NCBI GenBank assembly: GCA_963082875.1
Contig: OY720103.1
Location: 6,448,001-6,512,000 of the forward strand
Reading direction: 5' to 3'
From: Corella eumyota
Lineage: Eukaryota > Chordata > Ascidiacea > Phlebobranchia > Corellidae
DNA length: 64,000 bases
The notes beneath the pieces were generated by a model, which worked only from the letters and a program-made list of their open reading frames with translations, did not search any database and was not told where the DNA came from. Shown here in pieces: positions 46,872 through 58,225 of the stretch. Position 1 is the first letter of the stretch. The number at the start of each line of letters is the position of its first letter. Both the position numbers and the translations under genes were made by a program.

Positions 46872-47120
46872 AAAATTGCAATAACGATAAACATTTCCTT
46901 TCCTATAATTAGTATATAAAATATATTTTAAAAATAGAAATAAAACAAATGTAATATAAATAATTTTTACCCTTTTTATGTAATTTTTTTAAATCTTTAA
47001 AAAAAAAATTGGAAAATATTTTAAAAAATTTTCAAATAATGTTTGATTTTTTATACTTTAACAAATTAAAAAAAATTACCAAATTAGGAAAAAATAACCT
47101 AAAAAGTTTAAATATTTCAG

Positions 47121-47286
47121 ATCAAATATTTGAATATAAACAGAAAACATCTTGGAGATAAATGTGCTGTTTCTTTCTCATTATGTTTGCCCAACATCCA
47201 CCATTTACTAGCATACGGTTGTCATTTTATTGAGGATGGGAAAAAACTATTAAGAGAAGCAAGTGAATTACTGCAAAATATGAAAC
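47121..47286 (+). CDS. LRR-like exon with clean splice sites
   Basis: The exon lies between TATTTCAG and a GTGAGT donor and reads IKYLNINRKHLGDKCAVSFS, then LPNIHHLLAYGCHFIEDGKK, then LLREASELLQNMKL. LNINRKHLGD and LLAYGCHFIEDG fit the LxLxxN pattern of ribonuclease-inhibitor LRRs. It is in line with the LRR exon at 44952 and probably belongs to the same or a tandem NLR-type gene. The exon is open throughout. Further exons were not found in the next 2 kb. Confidence 0.55.
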
Positions 47287-49500
47287 TGTGAGTAATGTTT
47301 ACTTTAAAAATTGTTTAAACATATTTACAAGTAAATATCTAAATATTTAATAACATTGTTCTAAAATTTTTTACTGATAAGTTTCTTAAGTCACCTGTGA
47401 AACCGCATGTTTTATATAAATTAACTAATTTTTAATGTGTAAATGTAACTACCTAAATTTTTAATTTAAAATTTATTTTTTTAAATCTAAGAACGATTTA
47501 GTATTGTTTATTTAAAAAGAAAACATATTTAGATTGCTAATTAGTTGAAATATTAAATCGTTTAGTTTTTTTAAGCTTTTTGATGTTTTTATTTAGTGAG
47601 ACTTAGTGAGGTTTCATCTCCTTTTCATTCAATTACCAACAAAGGTAATCAACTATGTTAACTTCAATTTTTTTAAATATATAACTTAATTAAATTAGGA
47701 AGCTGTTTAATATATTCATACAATGCAAGTTTGTTATTTTACCCACTAGTTACCTTAGCCTAAACTATTTGGCATATCGATATAAATATGCATAGAGAAT
47801 ACTTTAAAGGCTTCCAAAAAATTTGTTTTTAATTTTTTTAATTTGGTACAATTCTAATTATAATAAAAATACAAAAACCATTTTTTATTGTATTAAATGT
47901 AAAATTGTATAGGAATTTATCGGTAACCTTTTTTTTACTAGGCAATTAGGTAATAATAGTATTTAAATGAATTATCGTCTTAAAAACTGTATTAAAAATC
48001 TTTAAATGACAAAATTAAAGTTAAACTTATAAAACTTGTTTCTTATATTTTTCTAGGTTGTGGCTGTAAAGTACTTGCATCAATTTCTTTTCTTCTATTA
48101 ACTGAAAAATAGGAGATGAAATTGGTTCTAAATATGTTATTGTCTTATCTTGATTAAGTTCGTTTAACCTTTACCTAAAGACATTTTAGCTTGGTTCCAC
48201 TTAGGAATTTATTCCTGAGTTTTATATAATGGAACAAAGTGTCAAAAACACAACAACATATTTTTTGTGTAACTCAATTATTTTCTCTTACGCTTATGTA
48301 TAATTTTATATATATTTTAAGTTTTATTACTTTTAGATATAGCTTATTGATTTGCATAATTGCGCACTAGTAACCAAAAAAGTTACTCAAAATATGGTAA
48401 CTTAATAATCATTGTTTATATAAATTAAAAGAAATGTAAAAAAGTTATTAATAACTGTTATCGATAATATCTAATTAAATATTATCATCACTTATTTGTA
48501 AAAAATTAATCAACAAAGTTTTATTACCTAAAAATAAACCCATTTATTTATGTTATACAGTTTGGTGCCAACCTTTGTTTTTTTATGACATTTTTCTATA
48601 AACTAGTATCTTTGTATTGTTAATATGTTTAAGTTGCTTGTATTTATTTTGCAAAAAAAAAATTTTAACTCTATGCCAAATGTTTGTAGCCACCAATAAA
48701 AAACTTAAATTATTTGGCCAAAGTTAAGTTTATTTATCAACGCTTAATAGTGCCCACCTTTTTTTTTGTTGTATGGTCATATTTAACTGATGCTTTTTTG
48801 TCTTAATGATTCAGATGTGTTTTTGTGCTTCTGTTATAAGCCCACATTTGGTTTTTCCAAAGTAGATGTGTTTTGTTATCAAATATTTTTTTGCAAATCT
48901 TAATACCTTACCGCATGTCAAATATTTAACCACAAATAAAAAAATTATTGTACAGCAAATTTAGCATTATTGTTTCATTACTTTAAGAAGCATTAAGTCT
49001 ATTCATATTTGAACGTTTAACAAGCAAGCTGCTTCAGCGTTATTTTTTATGGTAATTAGAATACTAGTCTAACATAAGATTAGGCCAACCATATATTTTT
49101 TTCGAGTTTGTCATTAATGTTTCCCAAAGATCAAATTCATGAAAAATGTGATTGCTCTAATGAATTCAAAGAGCAATAAAAGGTTTTATTTGTAGTTCAG
49201 GCACAGTTGTTGCAAAGATACATAAATTGTATTAAAGCACTTATATCTGTATTTAGACTGTAATAATGTGTTAATCATAAAAAATTTTTTAAAGGTTTAC
49301 TATTACAAAATAACTTTTTAGTCTTGATATAAACCTAAGCTACCTTACATTGTCAAAGAATATAGAGCTTTTTAATTATAACCTTTTTTAAAAAACATTT
49401 TTATTCAGTAACTTTTTGGTTAATACAATTTTGTCATATGTTTTGTATTTTTTGAAATGTAATAAAAAAATAGGTAACAAGCGTGTACCATAATGTGTAT
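47287..49500. other. AT-rich stretch without a recognisable gene
   Basis: Presumed intron or intergenic DNA. No open frame, SINE or satellite unit is seen. It has many T runs and TTATTTAT motifs. Confidence 0.5.
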
Positions 49501-49509
49501 GGAATAAAG

Positions 49510-49612
49510 CTCATTATGGTTCGAAACATATTGTTTTAGTCAGTATTATTATGGTTCGAAATCTTAGATTTCGAAACATATTGTTATTGTCAGTATTATT
49601 TTATTTTAACTA
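49510..49612 (-). repeat. Palindromic satellite units, inverted copy
   Basis: Two units of the 42305-42452 type in the opposite orientation, with ATGGTTCGAAATCT, AGATTTCGAAACAT and TTGTTATTGTCAGTATTATT. The palindrome arms at about 49556-49576 are perfect. Confidence 0.85.
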
Positions 49613-51200
49613 ATCATTGATGAGTAAAGGAAAATAATAAATAAGGACTTTGTGAAAAGAAAACATTCGTGTATGTTCATTTATTAAAGTGATAAAAAAT
49701 AGTACCTGAAACAACTTGCATTCTTACACTTATAAAACAAATGATCGTAAACTATGATTTTTTTTCGAAAAAAGGCAACTATAATAAAAAAATTTAGTAA
49801 AAGTTTAACAAATGGTTTGCCAGTGTCAATAATCAATTTATCTTCAAAGATTTCGAACCATCATTTATTTGTCAAATAAACCTAATTCTATCTTTTTATT
49901 GCCAAAAACACATTTTAACATTGACTATAAGAACGACCCGTGGTTAAAACAACAACGCTGGTTCTACATTTACTCTGTCAAATCTGGGTTTAAATCAATA
50001 ATTGGGTTCGCAGACTCCAACTTTAACTGGTTCCATGGTATTTTCAACTGGTTCCATGGAATTGCCGGTTAAATGTTTTTAGATAATTATAATTTTAAGA
50101 ATGGATATGGGAATTAGTTGGCAGATAAAATTCGTGAAAATAATACATTGTCCAATAATACAGTGATTGACATGTTTACAGATCTTAAGATGGTGTTCTA
50201 TAATGCCAGCATAACACTAGTTAAATCATTTAATTCACCAATTCATGTTTACAGTGACTGGTGAGTGGTGACATATGGTGCGGCACAACCTACTGGTGCC
50301 ACATTTTTATTGTTTAAAAGCCTAGCTAACAATGGTAAGGCAGTCGCTGTGGATCATAAACTGTTTTTGGACTTTATCGTAGGCTAAAAAAACGCCGGCC
50401 ATGAACATTCCGACATAAATTATTTAACATTCCTACATAAACTAATTTATCAAATGGCAGATTCTTCATTACCTATTTACTCTACACATACAAAATGTCG
50501 TATTTGAACAATGTTTTAATGTTTTTACCTACTAAGAAAGGGGATTGTCTGAATCCGTGGAAAGAGTAAGAAAGGGGCATTGTCTGAATCCGTGGAAGAG
50601 TCAGATTGGTAAATGTTCAAAATGAAATATTTGATTGAAATACAAATATTTGCTGGCAAAAAAGGAGACATTCCGACTGTCACACGCTCTGTTGAAATGA
50701 TGCTCTGTTGAAATCACATGGCTGGTGAAGCTGTATAACATTACAGGTGAGGTGGTGTGATCATTTGGGTTATGCGTGGGTATGTTTTGAATGGTAAAAA
50801 GATTAAAAGGACGGTAATATATATATACAGTCTTCAAAATAACTAAAAAAATGCTGTTTGTGGTGCGCAGGTAAACTATCCATTGCAAACATATTATGAT
50901 AATTAAAATGCAAACCGAAGGGTAGGCAAATGTTAAGTTTTTTTATAATTATTAATTTAATTGTTTTTAATAATTACCTATTTGTTACACTATGTTGTTA
51001 CAGTGTTCAGCTTTGTTTAAAAAGTGTTCAACGTTCACTCATTCTAGGGCCCAACGTTCAATTGGGGATACCCCCCTCCCTCTTAATGCGAACCCAATCA
51101 AATACAATTTATTTTATTAAAACACCATTTTCCAAACGTGTCAAAATGATGATAATACAGTTTGCAGCGTCATCTTTGTATAACAATTTTAATATGGGCG
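49613..51200. other. Mixed stretch with short tandem duplications
   Basis: A macrosatellite scrap lies at 49852-49905 (GATTTCGAACCATC, then TCAAATAAACC). An 18-bp direct repeat (AACTGGTTCCATGG) lies at 50026-50060. A 17-bp repeat with GATGCTCTGTTGAAAT lies near 50690-50715. Short open frames occur, but none looks like a gene. Confidence 0.45.
50534..50605 (+). repeat. 36-bp tandem duplication
   Basis: Two copies of AAGAAAGGGG.ATTGTCTGAATCCGTGGAA lie head to tail with only small differences, a recent local duplication. Confidence 0.8.
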
Positions 51201-51210
51201 TGCAGCACAA

Positions 51211-51260
51211 AGGTAAGTCTTCGAACTAGTAAACCGATAGTCTGAAGTTCAAAACCTGTC
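51211..51260 (+). repeat. tRNA-like relic 1
   Basis: A diverged D-arm-like part (TCTTCGAACTAGTAAACCGA) is followed by a B-box-like AGTTCAAAACCTG. It is weak and would be ignored if it were not for the related pieces nearby. Confidence 0.3.
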
Positions 51261-51365
51261 GCATAAATACAAGTTATTGAACGTTGTAACATCGCCAAAA
51301 TACAAATGTTTTTAAAAACTTTATATATATTTTTAATAAGTGTTTAAGTAAGATTAGTATCAAAG

Positions 51366-51428
51366 GCGTGTAGCTTTAGTGGTAAAACGCTGACCCAAAC
51401 AAAGGGCTTTAGTTTAAAACCGAGTAAA
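51366..51428 (+). repeat. tRNA-like relic 2
   Basis: TAGCTTTAGTGGTAAAACGCT is a good A-box and D-arm. A CCC/GGG anticodon-stem-like pair follows, then a decayed B-box (AGTTTAAAACC). It is a SINE head or a pseudo-tRNA. Confidence 0.5.
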
Positions 51429-51692
51429 CCGTTTTAGATTACTGTCCCAAACTTCCTGAGAATAATTGCCAAGAAATTTTTGGGGTTATGTCGATCAGCT
51501 GATGATCCAACTCTGTAAAGTCGAGTAAAGGTGCATGCAATAAAGAAGCTATCAAGCAGCGAGAAAGAAAAGGGAAACAAAGCATAAAAGGGAGGGTTCA
51601 AGGACAAGAAGAAAAAGGGGTTAGAAAATATTTTTAAAAAACGGATTTTACGTTGATAATATATATATTGAAACACGAGATCTTGTGCATAC

Positions 51693-51757
51693 CACTTTAC
51701 GGTCGAGTGGTTAGATCGATTAAGTATTACTTACCTGTGGGTTCGAATCCTATCTTC
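51693..51757 (+). repeat. tRNA-like relic 3
   Basis: GGTCGAGTGGTTAGATCGAT is an A-box and D-arm of Ser/Leu type, and GGGTTCGAATCCT is a perfect B-box. The acceptor stem does not pair, so it is not a working tRNA gene. Confidence 0.6.
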
Positions 51758-52003
51758 AACGGGTTGTGTAACTCAGCAGTAAGTAGCTGATCTACCAATG
51801 ACAAGGTATTTTTGTTCGAATCCTAAAAAATATATTTTTCATTAATTCGATAACTAAGATAAGGCTAATGACGTAATTAAGATAATAAGGGCAATTAAGA
51901 ACTAGAAGGTGAGTAGTAACTTATTGCGACCAGTTTTAAAATTTTGTTCAAAGTATCACCAATGGCTGACTTACATTGATCTTTTTGCACCATACTTCCA
52001 AGT

Positions 52004-52070
52004 TCGTAGCCGAGTAGTTATGTTGAGCTTTTTATAGACTTGTAGTTGTCAGGTTCGAATCTAGGCAGAA
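52004..52070 (+). repeat. tRNA-like relic 4
   Basis: GTAGCCGAGTAGTTATG resembles an A-box and AGGTTCGAATCTAGG is a B-box; their spacing would fit a tRNA with a short variable arm. The acceptor stem is not paired. Confidence 0.55.
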
Positions 52071-52225
52071 ATAAAGTTAGTTTATTAGTTAGACAGTTTA
52101 AAAAGTTAATTTAGAAATACGTATGAAAAAAAAATTGTAAATCGTATTTTTAAAATCGCAAAATTTTTAAACTTTTAAAAAAAATGGCCAAATATCGGCA
52201 TTTTTGACATTTTTTCAAAAAATTC

Positions 52226-52262
52226 AATACTCTACGTCCTTAACCACTATGCTACGTGACAA
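52226..52262 (-). repeat. tRNA-like relic 5 (5' half)
   Basis: The minus strand reads GTAGCATAGTGGTTAAGGAC, an A-box and D-arm, preceded by GTCAC. The B-box half is absent. Confidence 0.5.
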
Positions 52263-52269
52263 CATAAAC

Positions 52270-53858
52270 CACGATGCCAAAATTGAATGTATGCTACAAA
52301 AATAGCTACGCCGACATAAAAAAACGTAAAATGGCAAATGCCGCAAATATAATTTAATAATAATCGAAAGGTCACGCGACCACTACAATTAATTTTGTTA
52401 ATATTCACATTAATTGGTTTATTATTTTTTTTGCAAAATATTAACAGGTCGAAAGGTCATTATATTAACACGTCACGCACGCAGGTGTTCTCTATACGCA
52501 ATATAAAATTTGCTAAATGAATCATTTATTTAATTAAGTAAATTGATTTATCTTCTATTACGCCAATACATAAAACTTAAAAAGTAAAAAATAAGCCTAT
52601 TTTTTGGATGATTTCTCTGTACTAAGGTCAGCGATATACATTTCTATAAGTTTAAAAAATTAATTACAGCAAGTTAAACATACAACACAACTGGTACAAA
52701 TTATATATGATCAATAATTAAACATTTTTAAACAAATAAAAGAACATTGTTTAGATGAATTTAGTGAATTTTATTACATTTATTTAAAACTGATTTAAAT
52801 ATGTTTTAAAGATGGTTCGTTGTGCAACATTCTGTAAATATAAAAACAATTAGTAATAAAAACAAAAATAAAGAACATTTTTTTTAGTTTATAAAAGAGT
52901 ATGAATTTTTCTATATTTATATTAAATAAAATACAACAACCGTTATTAACATTAAGATATACATAAACTTGCCAAAAACGGAACTTTGCATCAAAAAAAG
53001 GTGTCAGTACTGTTAGTACTTCTCGTTAGCTTTTAACTTAATTTTTGGTCACGTGTTTACATCCCACGCTGGCTCACGTGATCAAACAAAACAAAACTTT
53101 TAAGAACTTGAAACGAAAACGTTTCGCATATATTAAATAGTTTCATGTTTGATTAATATTTAAATAACAAAAAACTTACCTTTAATGTGCCAACTCCAAT
53201 AATACATCCATCACTTTCTTTATGGAATATTTGAATCTCTATCAGCGTCCGCAAAGTTTATATAGAAAGAGCAGAATTTTTATTATCTTACACTAATCTT
53301 CCCTTGTGAATTCCGCCTTTTTCCGCATTCTTTTTACTACCCGTTTCAACCGGCGGACAACGCTATTAAAGATTCGAATAGCCTTTCATCATACTAACTG
53401 TTATTAATGTGAATTTAAAAACAATTTTTTGCTTAAAATATAAGCCATAGTTTATATAACTTGCATACATATTTGCTATAACTTTGTATAATAAGCTCAT
53501 AAAACTGGTACAACTACAATAGTTTACAAACCTACCTATTCCAAGCTAATCTTTTTTTTAATTTTACATATAAAACTACTGCAATAATTTTTTTATTTTT
53601 TAATTATTAATTTTTTACCGCAAGATGGGACACGAGAGCAGTTGTTGTTCTATTTTTTTAATTATTGCACTAAAACCATTATTTATTCAGTTTTTATTTT
53701 TTATATTTTGACCACACTATATTGGTTTAATTATTTATTTTATGGTTTAAAACCTTTATAGTTTGCATACTTTTCAATAATAGTGCAAATATACGGTATA
53801 AACTTTTACTCTTTTTACCTTACCTTAAATTTATATCCCCTCTGTGAAAATTTAGTGC
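52270..53858. other. Stretch without a recognisable gene
   Basis: AT-rich apart from less AT-rich parts at 53040-53110 (two CACGTG-type E-boxes, GTCACGTGTT and CTCACGTGAT, about 35 bp apart) and 53240-53390. Those parts could be promoter-like on the minus strand, but no linked coding exon was found. Confidence 0.4.
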
Positions 53859-53869
53859 TGAATAACAAC

Positions 53870-54594
53870 AGAGGTGGGCTCAGTAAACTAAAAGAGTAAC
53901 TCTGTTAAATGGTAATTCGTTACTCAATACATTAACTTTGTTATCCTTGATGAGTTAAATTGAACCAAATGTAACGAAAGTTGTAGGTAACCGTTAACGT
54001 TAAAATTTAATTAAAGCAAACAAAAAATGGGCGTTTCTTAAAGATAGATAATGCCATAATGCCTAAATAATGGCGGCTAGATGGTGGTTACATACATCGC
54101 TATAAATTGCGACGTTTAAACCCGGTAAACGGCAAAATTAAAATAATATATCTCTATATTACCATGGGTTTATTTGTAAAAATATTAAATTAACGGACTT
54201 CACGTAACGAAAGCACAATTTAACAAAAGTTAACATGTCCGATATAGTTTTTTAAAAGTAAATTAAAATTTTAATAAAAAATTTAACTTCGGTAAGTACC
54301 GAATAACGCATCAACGTTTTTTTATGTTAATTTATCCTCGATATGAAAAGATCGGATGAGTGACCTAAACATAAAGTAACAACAGTTACCCTGACCCAGT
54401 GTCGAGTTGCCTTTAGCAGTTTGGGAAATCATTGATTATAATTGCTCGATAATTATGCTGCTGATTAATGGCTGGCTTAGCTAGAGTTTATACCGTTTAT
54501 AGCGCCTTACTCAAGGGCGCTACAGCATGAAAGCAGTGGGGATTGAATAAGCATGAAAGCAGTGGGGATTGAATAAGTGTTTGGTGCACACCTT
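53870..54594 (-). mobile_element. MITE copy carrying a nested SINE
   Basis: The outer ends AGAGGTGGGCTC and GGTGCACACCTTT form an imperfect terminal inverted repeat and are flanked by an 11-bp target duplication TGAATAACAAC at 53859-53869 and 54595-54605. From 53870 to about 54318 it matches, inverted, the MITE at 20135-20642. The SINE then intervenes and only the last bases of the MITE follow it. A duplication of 9-11 bp fits the Mutator superfamily better than hAT. Confidence 0.75.
54319..54575 (-). mobile_element. tRNA-derived SINE nested in the MITE
   Basis: It reads in reverse from the tail block (TTTATCCTCGATATGAAAAG) to the B-box region (AGCAGTGGGGATTGAATAAG). The last 27 bp, starting GCATGAAAGCAGTGGGGATT, are duplicated in tandem. 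The tRNA-like head is cut there. Confidence 0.8.
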
Positions 54595-54605
54595 TGAATA
54601 ACAAC

Positions 54606-55059
54606 AAGGTACATGGTCATGTTGGAAAAGTCCTTTCTTGCATCAGTAAAAAAACACAAATTATCCGAAAAGAGTGAATTGCATTAAAGAATTGTCACAA
54701 TTTATTTTCTTTACATCGCTTTCTATAACCGTTACCTAGATAATTTTATTCCCCAGTAAACAATATCATGTTTCCAATAACTTGCCTTAAAAAAACATTT
54801 TTTTTTTATTTTGGTTTTTCGCGCATTGATAAAAAAGTAAGTAATAAATACGATATACAATTAATATTACAACAATGCGACGGAAAAAAATGACAAAATC
54901 AATTTAATGATTTAAAACATGCCAAAAGTATTAACGTTTATATAAATATTTTAATTATTTTATGGCATGGTCACCAAACCCAGTATAGATTATATTATTA
55001 ATAAATGCGATAAATAAAATACATTTTACAGAATATACACCAAAAAAAATAAAACTATA
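54606..55059. other. AT-rich stretch without a gene
   Basis: No coding frame, no repeat match to the rest of the window and no RNA gene is seen. Confidence 0.45.
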
Positions 55060-55262
55060 ACAAAGGAGTGACGAAATAACAAAATAAAATTGTACGAAAA
55101 AAAAAGAAAGTTACGACACATTTGATTTATAAAAGTAAAGCAATCACTGTCGATGGTAGTTACAGTGTAAAAAATAACTTAAAGAAAATAATAATTACAT
55201 TTAATATAACCCAGTATGGCTCTAATAGGAAAGCACGAACTGGTCACGATAAATTGCATGTG
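55060..55262 (+). repeat. Inverted repeat pair, left copy
   Basis: About 200 bp that match 63380-63575 in reverse complement, including CTGTCGATGGTAGTTACAGT, TATGGCTCTAATAGGAAAGC and the AATTGCATGTGA end. Similarity starts and stops sharply on both sides. No protein frame is shared. Confidence 0.8.
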
Positions 55263-55379
55263 ATAAAAGGACTAACCGAAATAAACCTACCTAAAGAAAG
55301 AACGTCCCAGAATGGCCTTTCACAACGTATATCACATACAATGCACAAAAATATTAAACAACCCACCAACTAGTGGGGG

Positions 55380-56099
55380 TTCACATATACAGAGTAAGTA
55401 AATATAAATGTTTAAAACTATTTAATAATAGAAAAAACAGAGGAAACTTGATAAATTAAAATATATTACATTGATAGTTTAAAGAGAGATTGCATAATTA
55501 AGTTAAGTTTGTGACGCAAAGTGTTAGAGTAGCTGAATGAATAAGTAGCTTTGTATGGTCCAAATTATTTGTTCAGGGTGGTTGGAGGAATACGGTAAGG
55601 TTGGTGTTGCTTTTTGGAGTATATGGTCTGAGGGCCCAGTCTGAAAAAACAAAAAAAATTCTCGGCAGTAATAAGTTCTTAGTTAATGTATTTATAAGGA
55701 TAATTTACTGGTAATTTATTAAAAACGATGCTGCTTTGGTGTTTTGACACTGGGTTTGGCAAAATTTTAAAGGGTAATCAAGCAGAGGAGTTTTGGAATT
55801 GTAGCACACAGTGTAACAGAAAAAAAATATATAAAAAATACATAAAAAAAAAGTACTTAGGTGCAGTCAAGGAATAGTGCAATTACAAATTTAGTGAAAA
55901 GGTTAGTAAAAAATAAATTAGGAAATAAAACTGTTTCACAAGTTTGGCATGACCTGTTATCAGCATGGATTGCCTTTTGGAACAACAAACTATTGCACAG
56001 CACACTTACAGTGAAATTTACGGTGACATAGGCATGACCTGTTTATGGACTGCCTTGTTTAAAAGTGAATATTTTAAGTACAAAATAAATACAATAAAG
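55380..56099. other. Stretch between repeat and LINE
   Basis: It contains a near-duplication of CATGACCTGTTATCAGCATG-type sequence at 55949 and 56032. Otherwise it has no recognised feature. It may include the 3' flank of the LINE insertion. Confidence 0.4.
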
Positions 56100-56273
56100 A
56101 ATAAAATAATGTTTTTCATATTAAACCCAAATTTATTAAATAGACCTTTGTAATACTCAAATTTGGCAGATTTTATTGATTTTTTATATTTTTTTATAAG
56201 CCAGTTGTTTTGTTAAGTTCTTTTAGATTATTAAAAAACCAGGGGTTGTCTTGTTTTATTTTTTTTTTAGATT

Positions 56274-57190
56274 TTAAAGGAAAATTTTGGTCAAAATGTT
56301 TTTATGGGATGTTATAAATTCTTTATAGGCTTCATTTGGGTCTTCAAATGAGTATATTTGGTCTGTTTTTAGGTTATCAAGGTTAGTATTAAATTTGACC
56401 AGATTTGTTGGATTATAGCATCTGTAGGTTTCAGTATTAATAGTTGGGTTTTGGGTTCTAGTTATGTTTGTACATTGAACTACTGGAAAGTGATCTGAAA
56501 TGCCATCGACAATAATAGCACTTCTAATTAGGGATTTATGGTTGTTGGTCCAAATATGATCTAAGACAGTTTGGGTTGAATCAGTTATTCTGGTTGGTTT
56601 GTTTATAAGAGGGAAAAAGGAGTTAAAAAACATAGTGTCAACAAAGTTATTAATGTCCAAATTTAAGGTCTCTAATAAGTTATAGTTCATATCGCCCATA
56701 ATATAGCATGTGTGTTTTTGTTTTGCAAGTGAAAATATCAACAAACAGGGACTCAAAAAAATATCAACAAACAGGAACTCAAACTCTTTTTCTTTCACTA
56801 TTGTTAGTTCATGTCTTATTGAAAAATTTAGTTTGTCTTTAATATACATTGCAACACCACAAAAGGTCTAAGTTATTATAGTTTAAAGTTTGAAATGTTT
56901 GATTAAGGGCGGATGGACAAAGAGTTGGGGTAGGAGAGTTTGGGTTGGATTGCTGAGTTAATTCATAAGGATTACAATTTGAAAAGGGTAGGGCAGAATT
57001 ATAACAGTATGGGCAACACCAGGCCTTACTTTGAGGTTCATTTTGAAGTAATTCTATTTCCAATTTGTTTAGTTTTAGACATTTAAAATGGATCCATGGA
57101 TTTTTAGCATCACAAAAAATTGCTGGTTGTCTATTTTTAACAGTTTTAAGACAAATATTGCACTTGATAATTTCATGGGCTATTATCCTA
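56274..57190 (-). pseudogene. LINE ORF2 N-terminal part: zinc finger and endonuclease
   Basis: The first part reads IIKCNICLKTVKN, FCDAKNPWIHFKCLKLNK and AWCCPYCYNSALPF, a PHD-like finger (C-x2-C, C, H-x2-C, C-x2-C) common in the ORF2 of some LINEs. It then runs to LNYNNLDL and joins abruptly to a segment beginning MYIKDKLNFSIRHE, so the first third of the endonuclease is deleted and the frame changes. Downstream are GDMNYNLL, TVLDHIWTN and SDHFPVV, the D-x-N, D-H and S-D-H motifs of apurinic endonucleases. A 30-bp stretch (ATATCAACAAACAGG..) is duplicated inside it. Confidence 0.8.
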
Positions 57191-57328
57191 TAGAGCTACA
57201 CAACTTAAAATAATGAACTATATGCTAACGAACAAATAAATAAATAAAAATAAATAAAAGGAACAAAAAAAACTTTAGGGATATATAAGCGTGAGTAGAT
57301 AAGTAACATCTAACCCAGTAGGTAACAT

Positions 57329-58033
57329 TTACTTAGCTGAGTTAAAAATCGTAATAATATCCTCTACATTACCTACTGTGTGGCGCTTTCCGTTGAAGAA
57401 TGCCATCACTCTGCCCTTGACTGTCCAAACAGATTTCGCTCCAAGCTTGATCTTTGCTTGGTGAACAAGGTGCAGCCGGCGCTTCGTCAGTGACTCGGTG
57501 ATCGCCATACCGGTGCCCTGCATCCTCTTCTTGTGCCAGAACACATCATCACGGACATCTTGCCGAACAAACTTCACAATAATCGGTTTACTGTCCCTTC
57601 GTTTTGATGGTAAAACATGGGCAGTGTCAATATCCCAATGGGTGATGGAATACCCAGGATGAACGTGAGTGTTCAAAAGGTGTAATACATATTCCCGGAA
57701 AGGGTATGGCGAAGCATCTGTTGTTGGAATACCTTTACATCTGTGGATGATAAGGTAATTGCTTCGGCCGTATTGTTCTAGATCATCCACCTTTTGATCT
57801 AACTCCATCTGACGCTTGTTGGACGCTTCTAGATCGTCTTTAAAGCTGGTGACCATGTCACGAATTTCTTGGATGGGGTTTCCCAGGTCTTTGAGCTCCT
57901 TCTCACGGCCCACTTCACGTGTAGGCGAGGAACTCGAACCCCTTTCCAAGGCATTCTGACGCTTGGTCACCTTGTCCAACTTTCCCTCGATGACAGTCAT
58001 AAACTTCTCCAAGGAAGCATCAGTGACCGACAT
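57329..58033 (-). CDS. LINE ORF1 protein, intact
   Basis: A 234-residue frame from an ATG at 58033 to TAA. Residues 1-90 are charged with heptad-like spacing (EKFMTVIEGKLDKVTKRQNA, MELDQKVDDLEQYGRS) and should form a coiled coil. Residues 90-180 (SNYLIIHRCKGIPTTD, PIIVKFVRQDVRDDVFWHKK) resemble the RRM-like domain of ORF1 proteins, which bind the element's RNA and help reverse transcription. The C-terminal part is basic. ORF1 is clean while ORF2 is broken, and its GC content is well above the surroundings, so the copy is fairly young. It would not move on its own. Confidence 0.8.
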   Translation of the reverse strand: MSVTDASLEKFMTVIEGKLDKVTKRQNALERGSSSSPTREVGREKELKDLGNPIQEIRDMVTSFKDDLEASNKRQMELDQKVDDLEQYGRSNYLIIHRCKGIPTTDASPYPFREYVLHLLNTHVHPGYSITHWDIDTAHVLPSKRRDSKPIIVKFVRQDVRDDVFWHKKRMQGTGMAITESLTKRRLHLVHQAKIKLGAKSVWTVKGRVMAFFNGKRHTVGNVEDIITIFNSAK

Positions 58034-58225
58034 ATTGCAAATTTTTTAGGTATTAACAAAAAAGTTAATAATAAAAGTTGCTTTTTGGATTTAATTTAGG
58101 TAGTTGGTTTGATGGTTTTAGGTAATGACAATGTTGCAGCTTTTATTATTTATCAGTATTAATATTACTACTAGATTAAATAGATTTCCTATTTAGCTTG
58201 CATTAACCTTATTCAAATAGAATGA

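Larger units (their letters stand above)
56100..58110 (-). mobile_element. Non-LTR retrotransposon (LINE), reverse transcriptase lost
   Basis: On the minus strand the order is an intact ORF1 (58033-57329), then the start of ORF2 with a zinc finger and an apurinic-type endonuclease (57190-56274), then a linker resembling the post-endonuclease region (NPWFFNNLKELNK at about 56240). The sequence fades near 56100. Reverse transcriptase and 3' UTR are missing. LINEs normally lose the 5' end, so loss of the 3' part implies a later deletion or rearrangement. CR1/L2-like ancestry is likely. Confidence 0.78.

Noticed and set aside
51693-51757. Functional tRNA gene
   Set aside because: A- and B-boxes are good but no acceptor stem can be paired, so it is a tRNA-derived relic.
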